A DNA stretch of 64,000 bases from Siphonodentalium dalli (GCA_032622095.1 CP136062.1:163242875-163306874); one strand, 5' to 3'. Counted from the first letter of the stretch, positions 21,820-33,192 are shown. Numbers and translations: made by a program. The notes: generated by a model from the sequence alone, not told the origin.

Positions 21820-22306
21820 CTAGCAGGGTGACCCGTCTTCATCCGGGCTAAATAACATCGAAATCCGTCGAAAGGCGCGATTTGGCCTTGAATTGACCAT
21901 TTTGAAGGTCAAGGTCATGGTCACGATTTGACCCGTCGAAAACACTCCCCGGACAAAAGTACCTCTAGGTATCAAATTTCGTCGAAATCCCGTCGAAATG
22001 CGCGATTTGACCTTGAATTGACCATTTTGAAGGTCAAGTCGGATCACGATTTGACCCGTCCAAAACACTCCCCGGACAAATGTATCCCTAGGTATCAAAT
22101 TTCGTCGAAATCCCGTCGAAAGGCACGATTTGACCATTTTGAAGGTCAAGGTCAGGTCGGGGGGGGGGTCACGATTTGACCCGTCCAAAACACTCCCCGG
22201 ACAAAAGTATCCCAGCTATCAAATTTCGTCGAAATCCGTCCGGCAGTTTTCCCGGTCATTGCTAACAGACAAACAAACAGACAGAAGTCCCAAATTATAT
22301 AGTAGA
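21820..22306 (-). mobile_element. Helitron in unit A, minus orientation
   Basis: Reverse complement starts TCTACTATATAATTTGGGAC after A and ends GCCCGGATGAAGACGGGTCA, CCCTG and CTAG (21820-21823). Same family as 5069-5437, with four internal blocks of the CACTCCCCGGACAAAAGTA type. Unit B lacks it (TATTGCAAGAATAT continues into CTCCAAACAC). Confidence 0.85.
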
Positions 22307-22627
22307 TACCCAAACTCAGCAATTTCACACCACTATAATACGTGCTATATTCATAAATCTTATATACCCCACGGATTCACACAAACACCAGTTGTGGTGT
22401 TTGCTAATTTGCATATATTTGGTGAACACTAATATTAGAACTTTCAAGTTGATACTTTTATCGGAAAAGTATTATGATGTACTACTGGGTGATTCAATAT
22501 ATTTATGTCGACAGTACGGCGTGAGATTGAACGAGCCGATTCATTGAGGTCAGTTGGTTATACGTTCTTGTTTGTGTACGTAGAACGTGGTGTATACGTT
22601 TGTCGTGAATGAATTAACCTGTACCGT

Positions 22628-22861
22628 ATGATGTATGCTTATCCCTCATATCGGACATATCCACGGTGTGTACATTATTATTATTCCATCACAGAAGTAT
22701 TTTTGTGGGGATGTGATGTACTCAAGTTGGGAGTATTGATACATATGAATGTAATTTATGAAATCGACAACAACTTCCCAATAGCTTTCGGAGAAGATCG
22801 TAATGAAATTAACATCGCGTGTAAAATCCGCGCACGAGATGACATTGAATATGCCAAATAG
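22628..22861 (+). CDS. small frame shared by both duplicate units, unrecognised
   Basis: The carboxy-terminal half (EIDNNFPIAFGEDRNEINIA.. then RDDIEYAK) is also open in unit B (26162-26350: EIDNFPIAFGEDRYEMNIAS.. DDIEYATLQKT). One of the differences is an in-frame 3-nt gap, and several changes are synonymous (GGA/GGG, GAT/GAC). I recognise no family; it could be a captured exon fragment or chance. No splice or promoter evidence. Confidence 0.2.
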   Translation: MMYAYPSYRTYPRCVHYYYSITEVFLWGCDVLKLGVLIHMNVIYEIDNNFPIAFGEDRNEINIACKIRARDDIEYAK

Positions 22862-23272
22862 CAGAAAGGGATAACATACTTCTATATAAACCTATTGATT
22901 TACATTGCCCGATATTAGAGACCTTTCGCATCCTCACGTTTACGATTACGAATACGGATAGCTATTCGTAGTCGTAAGTCTATCCGTGTGGCCAAAAAGT
23001 CCTTTCGCAAAACGACTACGCGTAAGAGTTTTGACGAACACGTACCATCATTATTTCGTACCACTTTTACAACTAAAAGCGTGTGTTTGGTATACAGTCC
23101 CTTAATACTTCACTTATCGTCTAATTGCAACAATGCGATAATCATGACCTGTTTATATTGTCAATAATTCGACCAGTCACAACGTACGACCCGGGATTCT
23201 CGTGATATATTATGGCAATACAGGTATATATGCCAGGTCATATGTGGTGGAAATTCAGTTCGTTGTTATCAT

Positions 23273-24453
23273 ATGGATGACCTGATAGGCGTTATGCTGA
23301 TGGGGGAAGAGCGGTTCCTAAATTTGGACCTCACATCAACCACGACGCCACCACTTCAAGACCCTTTCAGTCCGCAATTTCATTTCAACGCGATTTCTGC
23401 AGAAAGACAGTCTAGCCAGATTATGCCATCCCCCACAATTTACGACAGAATTATCCATAATTGTCATCATTATTATGTAATATGTATGTGCAAGGACGTG
23501 GCTAGAGGGTTTCCGTTGGGGGTGTGCACACGACTACGGGCAATAGACCAGGACCCACCGGGCCGATCATGGTTGTTCGGCCCGGTGTGAGAAAATTGTG
23601 AAAACTAAACAAGAAAATCGCAAAATCCTAGCATCTAGACTGACCTCAAACTTTCCTAGTGTTGGAAATTTCAAACCTCATACTCTCCCTTAGTTTGGAA
23701 ATTTTCAGTCAACGATTTTAACCAAATGTAGTAAAATATTGTTTTCTTAAACTCATTAGCAGTTTTTTATTGGCCACGGGGAGGGACCAGGACACACCGG
23801 GCGAAAGTTTTTTTTAAACGTGAACAAGAAAATCGCTAAATCCTGGCATCCAGACTAGCCTCAAGCATTCATAGAGTTGGAAATTTCCAACTGATGACAA
23901 TTCCAGTGACAATTTTGACCAAATGTAGGACAATATTATTTTCTTAAATTAACTAGAAGTTTTTGACTGGCCACGGGGAGGGACCAAGACACAAGCTTTC
24001 CAAGTGTTGGAAATTTCCAACCTGACACCCCTAAGGTTGGAAAATTTCTAACTGATGGCCATTTCAGTCCAAAATTTTTATCAAAAGAAGGAAAATATGC
24101 AAATATTGGTCCAAAAACAATAAATTCCCCACAATAAGTTGTTTGAAAATCAAACTACAAGAACATTATCAACCTATTGTTGGTGTAAAATTTCCAACTA
24201 ATGTTGTGTCAGGTATGAAATTTCCAACTGTTGAAAATTTTGACCAAAGTTGGAGGGTGGGACACCCCCCAACCCCCCGCCCCCTGTCGCCACGTCTCTG
24301 TGTATGTGTATTGGGAATCAATTAATATCCTATCCTATCCAGGCCTATCACCTCTTTGGGTTTAGGAAATCAGACATAAGTTTGCTGTGCTCGCTGATGT
24401 GCATCACTTCTGATTTGTCCTATCAAATCGTAACAAAGTCGACACGGTGATGT
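23273..24453 (+). pseudogene. PIF/Harbinger-type transposase N-terminal remnant, split by a hAT
   Basis: Two frame-compatible pieces, 23273-23490 (starts MDDLIGVMLMGEERFL) and 24309-24453, become continuous if the hAT element and one 8-bp duplication are removed. The second piece has YHLFGFRKSDISLLCSLM, which resembles the FRFxKxDIxxLxxxL segment near the start of PIF/Harbinger (ALP1/HARBI1-like) transposases. A TGA follows at 24451 and the DDE catalytic region is absent, so the element cannot encode an active enzyme. Identification rests on this one motif and is tentative. Confidence 0.45.
23491..24300. mobile_element. hAT-type non-autonomous element, 810 bp
   Basis: Termini CAAGGACGTGGC and GCCACGTCTCTG, flanked by the exact 8-bp duplication TGTATGTG (23483-23490 and 24301-24308). 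CA..TG ends plus 8-bp duplication indicate hAT. The interior repeats GTTGGAAATTTCCAAC-type palindromes (23876, 24006, 24032, 24188, 24213) and has a hairpin GACCCACCGGGCCGATCATG near 23553. A truncated relative lies at 43775-44062. Confidence 0.85.
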
Positions 24454-24510
24454 TGGTGGGTGTGCCAAATATTCTTTTAGTACCACCAAATCCATGTCAG
24501 TCGTGTTTTT

Positions 24511-24729
24511 TTGGCGACTGGTTTCATAGTGTACTTCTATATATTACTGCAAAGTGTTGTGTCGCAGCCAGCGATTACTATCCGTTGTGAATGGCGATCT
24601 TATTTCGCGGGAAGCTCGAGATTCACGACGACGAGTACAGTGATTGTCAATCTAAACAGCACCCGAGGTTGTAGCTCAATACAACTGGATGGTTTACATG
24701 ATATACATATACAGTCTCGAACGGAGTAA
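24511..24729 (+). other. frame with hydrophobic start, unrecognised
   Basis: Starting at a TTG, the frame begins with a signal-like ATGFIVYFYILLQSVVS then CEWRSYFAGSSRF. It lies inside the Harbinger-like element after the transposase remnant. No ATG, no family match; probably chance, or captured sequence. Confidence 0.15.
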
Positions 24730-24997
24730 AGTGATATATTGCAGAAAATAAATTTCAGGTGTTATTTGATCTTATTAGAAACCATGAAATCGTAACCGTT
24801 ATTGCGGATAGTAAAATACGACAACGATTAGAAAGTACACAAATGTTGGTGACGTAGTACCCTATCCGTATCCGTAATCGTAAACGTGAGTTTTGCGAAA
24901 GGTCTCTATTGACGATTTAACCACCAAAAATGGTTGATTATCAAAAGTGTAACGGCTTGTCTACCTTTTATAGTACATAAATCCTAGGACTAATTAA

Positions 24998-25377
24998 CCC
25001 TCTACCCAACAAACCGGCCAAAACCGGCCAAATAAAGCTTCAACAGCCTAAAATATCTTCGGTCTGTCTCAATAGAACCATACAAATATGGATATAATTG
25101 GAACCGGCTCCTTGACCACATTGTGATAGTTACAGTTATACCCTGTGCCAATGCATTCTCTTATATATGCGAGTCGACCATAGGTCGCCTCGCATATATA
25201 AGATAATGCATTGGCCTAAAAAAACACTTTTTACCATTTTTTCTTACATTCTTTAACAATTTTATAATTTTTAATGTGTTAAGCCAATGCATTCACTTAT
25301 ATATGCGAGGCGACCTATGGTCGACTCGCATATATGAGAGAATGCATTGGCACAGGGCCCTTCTGTTGGGTAAAGGG
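24998..25377. mobile_element. TTAA element with two hairpins (piggyBac-like MITE)
   Basis: TTAA at 24994-24997 and 25378-25381; termini CCCTCTACCCAACA and TGTTGGGTAAAGGG. Carries hairpins 25146-25215 and 25284-25353 built on CCAATGCATTCTCTTATATA and TGCGAGTCGACCATAGGTCG in inverted arrangement. Same element as 56777-57168 in opposite orientation. Absent from unit B. CCC start with TTAA target fits piggyBac. Confidence 0.85.
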
Positions 25378-25439
25378 TTAAGTTATTGAAAATAATAATC
25401 GCAAACAAAGCACTAGTGCGTGTGAATGGCAGGGATGTT

Positions 25440-25740
25440 GCAGGGATGTTGTTGCCCTTCTTCCGTGGGAGACATTGAGATTTGACACCCGCTTGAAAAC
25501 TGAATGTTTTCCTCTGAGTCGGGAGACATTCCGTTCTCGAGCGGGTGACAAATCTTAATGTCTCCATCGACAGCGGGCGACAACTGTTTATTGTTATCCT
25601 CCTCCCAATTTTCCACCCTTCTGATTGGCCCATGTGCTGTCACGTGCCGGGCGACAAATCACACTGTCGCCCGCTGACCCACTGGCCCGCTGACCCGGGA
25701 GACATTGTTTTTGTCGCCCGCTTGGTGGTTATATTGCAAG
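25440..25740. repeat. GGGAGACATT / GGGCGACAA short inverted repeats
   Basis: End of unit A and junction with unit B. Blocks GGGAGACATTGAGATTTGAC, CGAGCGGGTGACAAATCTTA and GCCCGCTGACCC repeat and invert here. The same sequence occurs next to Helitrons at 5450-5500 and 21750-21790. Confidence 0.6.
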
Positions 25741-26555
25741 AATATCTCCAAACACACACTGCAGTAGCTCACCTATTTCACTACGACGTACTAAAAGATC
25801 ATAGATCTTATATACCCCACGGATTCGCAAAACACACCAGTTGTGGTGTTTGCTAATTTGCATATATTTCGTGAACACTAATTTCGAACTTTTATGTTGA
25901 TACATTTATCGGACAAGCGTTATTATTTACTTTTTACATCGAAACATCTCGGTGATTCAATTTGTTCATGTCGACATTATGATGCAAGATTGAAAGAGAG
26001 GATCCCTTGAGGTTGGTTGGTTATAAATGTTCGCTGGTAGACAACGTAGTGCATACGTTTGTCGCGAATGAATGGTACTGTCCGCTTATCCTCCGCGATG
26101 TCTGCAATGTGATCATAGAATTATTTTATGTGAGGATCGCCACGAGCACTGACACGTATGAATGTACATTAATGAAATTGACAACTTCCCAATAGCTTTC
26201 GGGGAAGACCGTTATGAAATGAACATCGCGAGTAAATTTCACACACAAGACGACATTGAATATGCCACATTGCAGAAGACGAGAACATACCTATGTGGCT
26301 TATTGGTTTACATTGCATGGATCGATATTGACGATTTGACCACCAAATGATCGTAAATAAACGCGGATTACCAAACGCTTAACAGCTTGACTATCGTTTA
26401 TGGAACAGAAATCCTATGGGACGATAAGAAGTTACTGAAAATATACATAATCGGGAAAGAAAGCACTCGTGACTCAGTGCAACATCGTGCGTGTGGATGG
26501 CAAGGATTTTTTCTGTGGTATAATCGGATAACAAAACACTTGTTACCCTTCTTCT

Positions 26556-26668
26556 CGGGAGACATTGAGATTTGTCACCCGCTCGAGAACGGAATGTCTC
26601 CCTGGGAGCTTCGCTCCTCGGGAGACATTCCGTTCTCGAGCGGGTGACAAATCTCAATGTCTCCCTCG
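26556..26668. repeat. perfect hairpin in unit B, ~45-bp arms
   Basis: GGGAGACATTGAGATTTGTC..CTCGAGAACGGAATGTCTCC is followed, after a short CTGGGAGCTTCGCTCCTCG centre, by its complement. The equivalent in unit A (25469-25575) is the same hairpin with a decayed left arm. Confidence 0.85.
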
Positions 26669-26739
26669 ACAACGGGCGACAACTGTATAATGTAGCCTGA
26701 TTATCGTAAGCTGTCTGCATTAATTTTTAAAAATATTAC

Positions 26740-26949
26740 AATTAACCATCAATATACTAATACTCATTGACGACAAGATTATTTAAAAGAAATGTTCAGA
26801 TAATAAGATCAACAAAGGTCAATAATATTGTTGAGCCTATTATCTGAGAACTTCCTATATATCAATGAATATATAGGAATACTTCTGCACTCATATTATG
26901 ACTATTATCTATTCGTCTGACTGGCGTCTGCCTATATTTCCAGAACATC
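26740..26949 (+). repeat. older dispersed repeat, split by the hAT-like element
   Basis: Resembles 49205-49440 (TACTCATTGACGA, AATGTTCAGA.AATAAG.TCAAC, TCGTCTGA.TGGCGTCT-like block). The match resumes after the hAT-like element at 27505-27530 (GAACATCCACCCAAATGAAT against GAACACCCCTCCAAATGAAT). Confidence 0.6.
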
Positions 26950-27504
26950 CAGGGGAGGTGGAAAAAAGTTTTTTCCGGGCACGTATGCCGGGGTGGGTGG
27001 GTGGTCGATAGGACCAACAAACAATTTTTTCCGCAACTCAAAAATATTTTTCCTGCAAGTCTTTTTGACTGTTTTTGCAATGAATTTGGCTTAAAACACA
27101 TCTATATGTCAATATTAACATAAATGACAAATTGCATGATGATCAGACAAACAGTATAGCCTGTAGCCCATGCTAATGGATTGAATTTTGAAATTCAAGA
27201 TGGCTGCTGGCAGCCATGTTTTTTTTTTACCGAATGACCCCAAAATGACTTGTTCTTATTTGCATGTCAATGTTAACATCCATGACTAATAGTATGCACA
27301 GGAATTAATATACAGCTGTTTACAGTGAATTTTCCCCCAGCAAATATCTGTTTTAGTGTTAAAAGGGGGTGGGTGTCCAAAAATGGTCGGAAAAAACTGC
27401 CGAAAACGGAAAACAATTTGGACGCGGAGGTGGGTGTGTCCCAACAAGGGTCGAAAGTCAAAAATCAGCATACGTGCCTGCAATTTTTTTCCGACTCCCC
27501 CCTG
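26950..27504. mobile_element. hAT-like element with 7-bp duplication
   Basis: Termini CAGGGGAGGTGGAAAAAA and CCGACTCCCCCCTG; flanks GAACATC at 26943-26949 and 27505-27511. The relative at 49394-49420 is an empty site. The copy at 58582-58942 also has a 7-bp duplication. Shared interior: CCTGCAAGTCTTTTTGA, GTAGCCCATGCTAATGGATT and GGCAGCCATGTTTTTTTT. CAGGGG ends suggest hAT, but 7 rather than 8 bp is unusual. No transposase. Confidence 0.75.
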
Positions 27505-27603
27505 GAACATCCACCCAAATGAATACTAGCCTATTTAATAAAAAGGTTTTAACCCCTCAACCCCAAAGCGGACAAATATATGTATAAATGGACTTGAATG
27601 ACT

Positions 27604-28300
27604 ACCTGTAAGTGTGACATACATGTATGTTAATTTTCCAGTCATGCCCACACTATCAACAACTATTATAATAGTTTTCATCAACAAAATGCTACATGGT
27701 GAAGTTTAATTTGTTAAAACTGTCATAATATCAGTCATATGTACATTTTTCTATTTCGGGTATGTCCCTAGCAACCGTTACCACAACTGTAAGTAAGAAA
27801 TATGGTAATTTTCGAGTCATTCCCACACAAACAACAACTATTATAATTGTTTTTATCATAAAAATGCTACATGATGTAGTTTACTTTGTTAAATTTGAAT
27901 AATATCAGCCATATGTCCATTACTTTGATTTTGGGTAATATCACTAGCAACCGTTACCACACTTGTAAGTAAGAAATATGGAAATTTTTCAGTCAGGTCC
28001 ACACTGACAACAACTGTTATGATGGTTTTCACCATAAGATCCTACATGGTGTAGTTTACTTTGCTAAAACTGCCATAATACCAGTCATATGTATATGTTT
28101 CGATTTTGGGTAAGTCCCCAGCAACAGTTACCACCCATGTAACTAAGAAATATGGTAATTTTCCTGTCAGACCGCCACTAGAAACAACTATTGTAATTGT
28201 GTTCACCATAATTTGATACATGGTGTAGTCTAGTTTGTTAAAACTGCCATAATATTAGTCATATGTGCATTTATTTGATGTCGGGTAGTTTCATAGCAAC
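27604..28300 (+). repeat. ~175-bp tandem repeat, about four units
   Basis: CATATGTACATTTTTCTATT-like starts at 27736, 27910, 28086 and 28259; each unit carries AGCAACCGTTACCAC, GTAAGTAAGAAATATGG and CAACAACTATTATAATTG. Divergence is substantial, so the array is old. Non-coding. Confidence 0.8.
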
Positions 28301-29539
28301 ATTTGCTTAGGAAGGACCTGTCGCCATTTCCTCCATATCTGAAAATGATCAGTAGTGCACGAGGAACATATATGCCACGTTTCATGCTTTTATCACCTTT
28401 TGCACAATTGTTACACATACATATATAGGTTAGAATTTGTTCGCTAGTACTGAGAATCGTTCATCAGAGAAGAAAGGATAGGATAATTTACTCTATCGTC
28501 CACTTACGTCGTTATACCGTGTCATGTTGCGTCGGGACGGGTTCAGACAGATCACAGTGTGATTGATAATCGGTCATTTCCACAATATGTCACGTATTTA
28601 TACGAGGTGTAATCAAGATTGATAAGGTTTGTGGTTAATCTATTTTGCTCACGTATTCTCTGGTTTTCTGTGTGGTTACGTCACCCCACCAGCACTGTTC
28701 CGCAAACATCGGCATTGATATGTCGTACATTTACGTCTATTCAGAGTTATATCATAGGCCTATAGCTACAATGTCCATTTCCAGCTTAAAATAGTTGGAG
28801 GATATAAGTTGGTTGGTTTGATATTAGGCCCGATATCAGTTCGGTGTAACCTCTTGTCCCCACATCCGGTTGCAACTAGCAATCTGACATATAGGATATA
28901 ACGCCACGTTTAAATCACTATGTCCCCCGTCACCCTTGACGGCGGGGTGTAACAGAAAGTGCGCGAAACATCGGGGGTATATGCGCACGCGCGAAATATC
29001 GGGGGGGGGGGGGGTATATGAATGACCCTTGAACTGTGAGTTTCCACCAATCGTGACGTTGCACTAGGACGCCGAGTTTGACTTCATCTGACGCCAGATC
29101 CTTAGGTGGGCTACTGAATTATTCAAAATCGACATCCAGGTTTTAAATCTCCACGTACCCGTACTCCCGATGTTGCCGAAAATAACTGATAATATCATCC
29201 TGAAACAGAAGATGTCGTAAAATGATATTACTCTGATTGGTGATGTCGTAAACTGATATTACTCGGTTTAATGGCATATTGAAGCGATATTCATATAGTT
29301 CGAAAACAGGCTGTTCTGGAAACATATCTAATTAATATTATGTTCGGCATTCATAAGCCTTGATCTGTCGCATATCTACGTCTATTCAGAGCTTTATTAT
29401 ATAGTTTCGATGTCCATTGTCTACCTAATATATATTGTAATTCATGGTGAATATTTGTCGCTAAACCACGCATTGCCTAAATAAACAATGTAAGCAAGTA
29501 TTTTTGAATGCGCGGATTCTAGGACGGGTGACGTGTAAT
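28301..29539. other. no gene recognised
   Basis: Visible items: a G-run at 29001-29012 between two CGCGAAAYATCGGGGG copies, and a 37-bp local duplication GATGTCGTAAAATGATATTA at 29209 and 29242. Open frames here resemble nothing known. Confidence 0.4.
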
Positions 29540-29700
29540 AAACACAGAACGGTATGTGTGTTAATGAGTTTGTTGATACGACACTTGTGCCATCGCGGTA
29601 GGATAGAACTCAGGGCTGCACCCCTCGTTCTATCCTTCCGCGCTAGCACTCGTGTCGTACCAACAAACTCATTAACACACTCGTGTCGTTCTGTGTAACT
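29540..29700. repeat. hairpin MITE, ~68-bp arms
   Basis: ACACAGAACGGTATGTGTGT at 29542 pairs with the end ..CACTCGTGTCGTTCTGTGT (29697); the arms continue through TTAATGAGTTTGTTG and ATAGAAC. The loop is about 17 bp. Target duplication not clear. Frames on both strands here are palindrome by-products. Confidence 0.8.
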
Positions 29701-30837
29701 ATGTGACGTGTCATGGTGTGACGTGGTGCGGTGATATACGACGATTCTGTTTGTGTATTTTTAATGTGCCAGTAGTATCGTTGCCATTTTGTTCTATTTC
29801 GTTTGTTAATGTTCCACGTGCAAGCAATATCAATTTTGAGTTAAAACTTTCGAAGTATCGTCGTAGCAGAGATATGACTGTTAGAGTAGATACACACATG
29901 CATGTAATCTCTGTACATGTCGTGTATTTGTTTTTTTTTACATGGATCGTACAGACCATGTAATATGTGTCCGCTGACAACCCAATCATTGCGGCTATGT
30001 TTGATCACAGTGATCCAAGCTCTGAACGCGCAGAGAGCCGTTGGTTGAACGAAGTCGTCAGGCCGCTTAAAATAATTGTTCGCGCGATAATCCAAATGTT
30101 TGACTTTCTGTTTAAATCATTGTCAGTCTTCTCTTATTTTTTTTTTTTACCAGTGATGGCCGCAGGATTTCCCCAACGCAGGAGCTATAATCCCCAACAT
30201 GGGGGCTATATTATCCCGGAAGCTATCGGACTGACCATTGCATATTTCCTCGACGGGTGGGTGGGGGCATGCAGTACCCTGAGTCCTGACACTCCAACAC
30301 ATGAATCCACGAAGCCACTCCTGACTTATAAATGTTGTAGTTGACAGTAATTTATGTCGTGTCTGTTTGCCACGAGTGATTAATCTAATATTCAGCAATT
30401 TCTGCTATTCATATAATTATGAACATAGTATTACAGCTTTAAATGTGAGAGTACAGAAGGTGGTGTTGCTGTGTGCCTTCATTCGGGGAAAAGGGTTGTC
30501 TAGCTCGACGAGTTCCCAACTACGCCATCTTTCATCTCTTGTGTTATATGTATACGCAAAATTTACTATGGAATATTTAAGTTAAACATATTGTACATTC
30601 ATGCTCAGATAATCCCGTCTGATACATTCAACTAAATCCCTTAGTTATTCGAAGCTTTCGAGAACCAGCCCCCTCCACCAATCATGGATTATGGTCCAAA
30701 ATGTTATAATTCAAGCGTGTACAAGCTAACATTGTGACAGTTATATAGGAAATTTTTTCAGAAGAAACTGAAGTTGCGTTCGAGCCACCGAAAGTAGCAT
30801 CTAACAAACGCATCACGAAAATTTCCCGGACTGTTTT
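29701..30837. other. no gene recognised
   Basis: A 125-codon frame at 29967-30344 has no known domain and lacks an ATG start at its ends; rejected. Nothing else seen. Confidence 0.4.
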
Positions 30838-31260
30838 TTGCAAGGTGAGATCGAAACATTGAAAGTTTTCTCTTCGAACTCAGTCTGCATTTCCTCTTGC
30901 TTCTCTGCGTATTCTTCCATGTTCTCATCGATTTTTGTGCCAATGCTTTCATTTACCTCGATCTTTATTTCCGCATTGTGTTTCACTGATTGTTCTATTA
31001 GTAGTTGTATAAATGTGTCTAATTTTTATAATGTTATCTTCTTTATCTACACTTGGTTTATCAGACCAGCATTGAGTGCATTTCCATGTGACTCTAACTG
31101 ACTTTTTATATAATAGTTTCTGGTCTGCAATAGACACATCTTCACATTTGGTGTGCTACATTTTGGTACATTTATCACATCTAACCCCATCAGAAGCAGT
31201 TTTGACATCAGCTTCACTTATCCACATTTGATTGAATCCTTTACATCTATAACATTACTG
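30838..31260 (-). pseudogene. PHD-finger plus coiled-coil ORF1 remnant (CR1-type LINE)
   Basis: Read on the minus strand: SNQMWISEADVKTASDG-like lead, GVRCDKCTKM, an in-frame stop where W is expected, HTKCEDVS, then RVTWKCTQC. This gives CxxC..HxxC..CxxC spacing of a PHD-type zinc finger. After a frameshift near 31025 it continues as DTFIQLLIEQSVKHNAEIKI and then KIDENMEEYAEKQEEMQTEF, an acidic coiled coil. PHD plus coiled coil is known in ORF1 proteins of CR1-like LINEs, where it acts in RNA binding or multimerisation. The stop and frameshift show a dead copy. A host PHD protein is the alternative. Confidence 0.5.
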
Positions 31261-32638
31261 GAACTCTCTTTCTTGTGATGTTTTCCTCCACCATGAGAAT
31301 AATTCAATGAATGTAATGTTCCGTGATCAGTATTGTTTGAAGTTATCCATTATTTGCCGCGAAAATTGGTTACACATAATTATGCCACTATTTTATATGG
31401 AACATTTTGATAAACTATGATATATTTCCTCATGTACTGTTTCCGAACGATGTTAACTCCATCTGTGTTCTCGACGTTATTAGCTGCTTCAACGTGTTAA
31501 TTGTTGGATGTTTGTGCACAGACGATTTTGTTATTATTCGCCACATTGGATCACCACGAATCGCTTTGGGCAAGCTGGACCATCTAAATTGTTGAATTAA
31601 CTATGAATTGGGTTTTAATATCTGCTGCATGCTGTATTATAAGTTATGTTTACACCTGTGTTCACGTGTGTATGTATTCATTTAGTCCACCATATATGCA
31701 ACTTTGCCAATATACTTTGGCGAATTCCTCAGAACAGCGCAATAGTTTAAATTCTCGCAAGTCGTGACAAATAAAACACTGTGCAATTAACATTCCATTA
31801 CTGACTGGATTCTCCCATTCAAATTATAGATTGGAATATGCTATTAAATTGGATGGGTGTTTTGACAATACACATGTCGAAGAAATAAGATTCCTGTCCA
31901 GTCGTTATGGAGGAAATGTTGATTTAAATATAGTTATTAAAGGGACACAACAATCTTCCCCGGTATACCCCGATTGACTGAAGCAATAACATATATATAT
32001 ACGGCGGAATCCCGCAGATAACTATTTTTAGCCACAATTCCAATCCGCGCGATCCGATTGGTCGGCGATCTTTCGTCACCAATTTGATACGATTGTTTTG
32101 AGAATAATAACTCTCATTCTCAAGACCAAATAAATTAATTAAAACTTAATTAGTTAGAACGCATATTTCAGTTAGATTATCGGAGTTTTATCTCCGTGTA
32201 TGTTGTGTTGAATGGGAATGTTGGGTCCTCACATATGAAATCAACGATTATCGCCTGGAAAACTTGTCAAAAACTCGGTTCGAATTGAAGTTCGTGTGAT
32301 CAGATCAGGCTATGTTGTTGACATTCTAATTGAATATTGTCAACAGCGGGAATTCTCATCCTGATGACCCAGGAGAGTGACTCAGGTCACAATTAATGGG
32401 AACTTTTGGAGAACCTATCGTTCAAACACGCAGATTTAAAAAAAACAGTGTGGGTAGATAGCGTCAGAAAAATGTACATGTAGCAAGTGCAATTTGAAAC
32501 TAAAATGTACATGTATGGCTTTGGACTGGACTGGCCGCAGTAGGCCTACACTAGTACAGGCCTTGCAGATTCAAATTGAACTAAAGTCTCCAACAGTGAC
32601 CTGTAGTATTAAAATAACTAATTTCAAAATGTGTGGCC
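31261..32638. other. no gene recognised
   Basis: No domain, repeat or RNA gene supported. AT-rich with short frames only. Confidence 0.4.
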
Positions 32639-32644
32639 CAGTAT

Positions 32645-33140
32645 TGTGGGATGCCAAATTGACATTTAATAAATAATTGAGCTTAAGCGCAATAAGGAAT
32701 CCCTTATTAGCGCAATAAGGAAAAATCTAATTGCCCTTAAGCACAATAAGAGATTCCTTATTGCGTTTAAGCGCAATAAGGAATTTCCTTATTGGGCTTA
32801 AGTGCAATAAGAATATTCCTTATTGCACTTAAGCGCAAATAAGGAATATTACATAAACTCCCTATAATTCCAATAGTGTAGTCCATGGTGCAATGGGTGG
32901 AGTTTATTGGTCACATGGTGACTGTCCACGTGTAGGCCTATTCAGATTCCATCAGATTATATCCCTGTTAACAGGCAAATATAGGATAATTCTACTATTT
33001 TCTCATGAGGGAGATATTAATTGCACTTAAGCGCAATAAGGATGTATTGCGGTTAAGCGTATAATAAGGAATGTTCTTAATAAGATTCCTTATTGCGCTT
33101 AAGCTCAATTATTTATTAAATGTCAATTTGGCATCCCATA
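32645..33140. mobile_element. palindromic-word element 1, 496 bp, 6-bp duplication
   Basis: Termini TGTGGGATGCCAAATTGACA and its near-complement ending GGCATCCCATA, flanked by CAGTAT (32639-32644 and 33141-33146). Both ends lead into ATTTAATAAATAATTGAGC and then arrays of GCTTAAGCGCAATAAGGAAT and its complement. A central non-repeat core (32862-33015) includes CCCTATAATTCCAATAG and ATCCCTGTTAACAGGCAAAT. No frame. TAY-like ends (here TGT, a variant of TAT) and 6-bp duplication. Confidence 0.85.
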
Positions 33141-33192
33141 CAGTATTATATATATTGGGAGGAGGGTAGATCATGCCATGAATCTCTACTCT

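Larger units (their letters stand above)
22917..24907. mobile_element. PIF/Harbinger-like element, ATT target duplication
   Basis: Inverted termini AGAGACCTTTCGCA followed by (CC/AAA)CTCACGTTTACGATTACG; flanked by ATT at 22914-22916 and 24908-24910. Unit B has the exact empty site (GATATTGACG), giving a 3-bp duplication. Subterminal repeats of CGGATACGGATAG type are present in both ends. It carries a transposase remnant (separate entry). A 3-bp duplication fits PIF/Harbinger, although the usual target is TWA rather than ATT. It contains the hAT element at 23491-24300. Confidence 0.75.
21727..26705 (+). repeat. tandem duplication: unit A 21727-25640, unit B 25670-26705
   Basis: Unit B (about 1 kb) aligns with unit A once four insertions are removed from A. 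Matching landmarks: GTTATATTGCAAGAATAT (21798/25728), CTTATATACCCCACGGATTC (22359/25807), CCAGTTGTGGTGTTTGCTAA (22389/25838), CCCAATAGCTTTCGG (22777/26188), TTGACGATTT (24909/26331), GGGAGACATTGAGATTTG (25469/26558) and CGGGCGACAACTGT. Unit B has no comparable insertions, so the insertions in A post-date the duplication or arose only in A. The function of the unit is unknown. Confidence 0.8.

Noticed and set aside
29967-30344. 125-codon frame as a gene
   Set aside because: No ATG start at its beginning, no recognised domain, no supporting splice sites or repeats in common with other copies.
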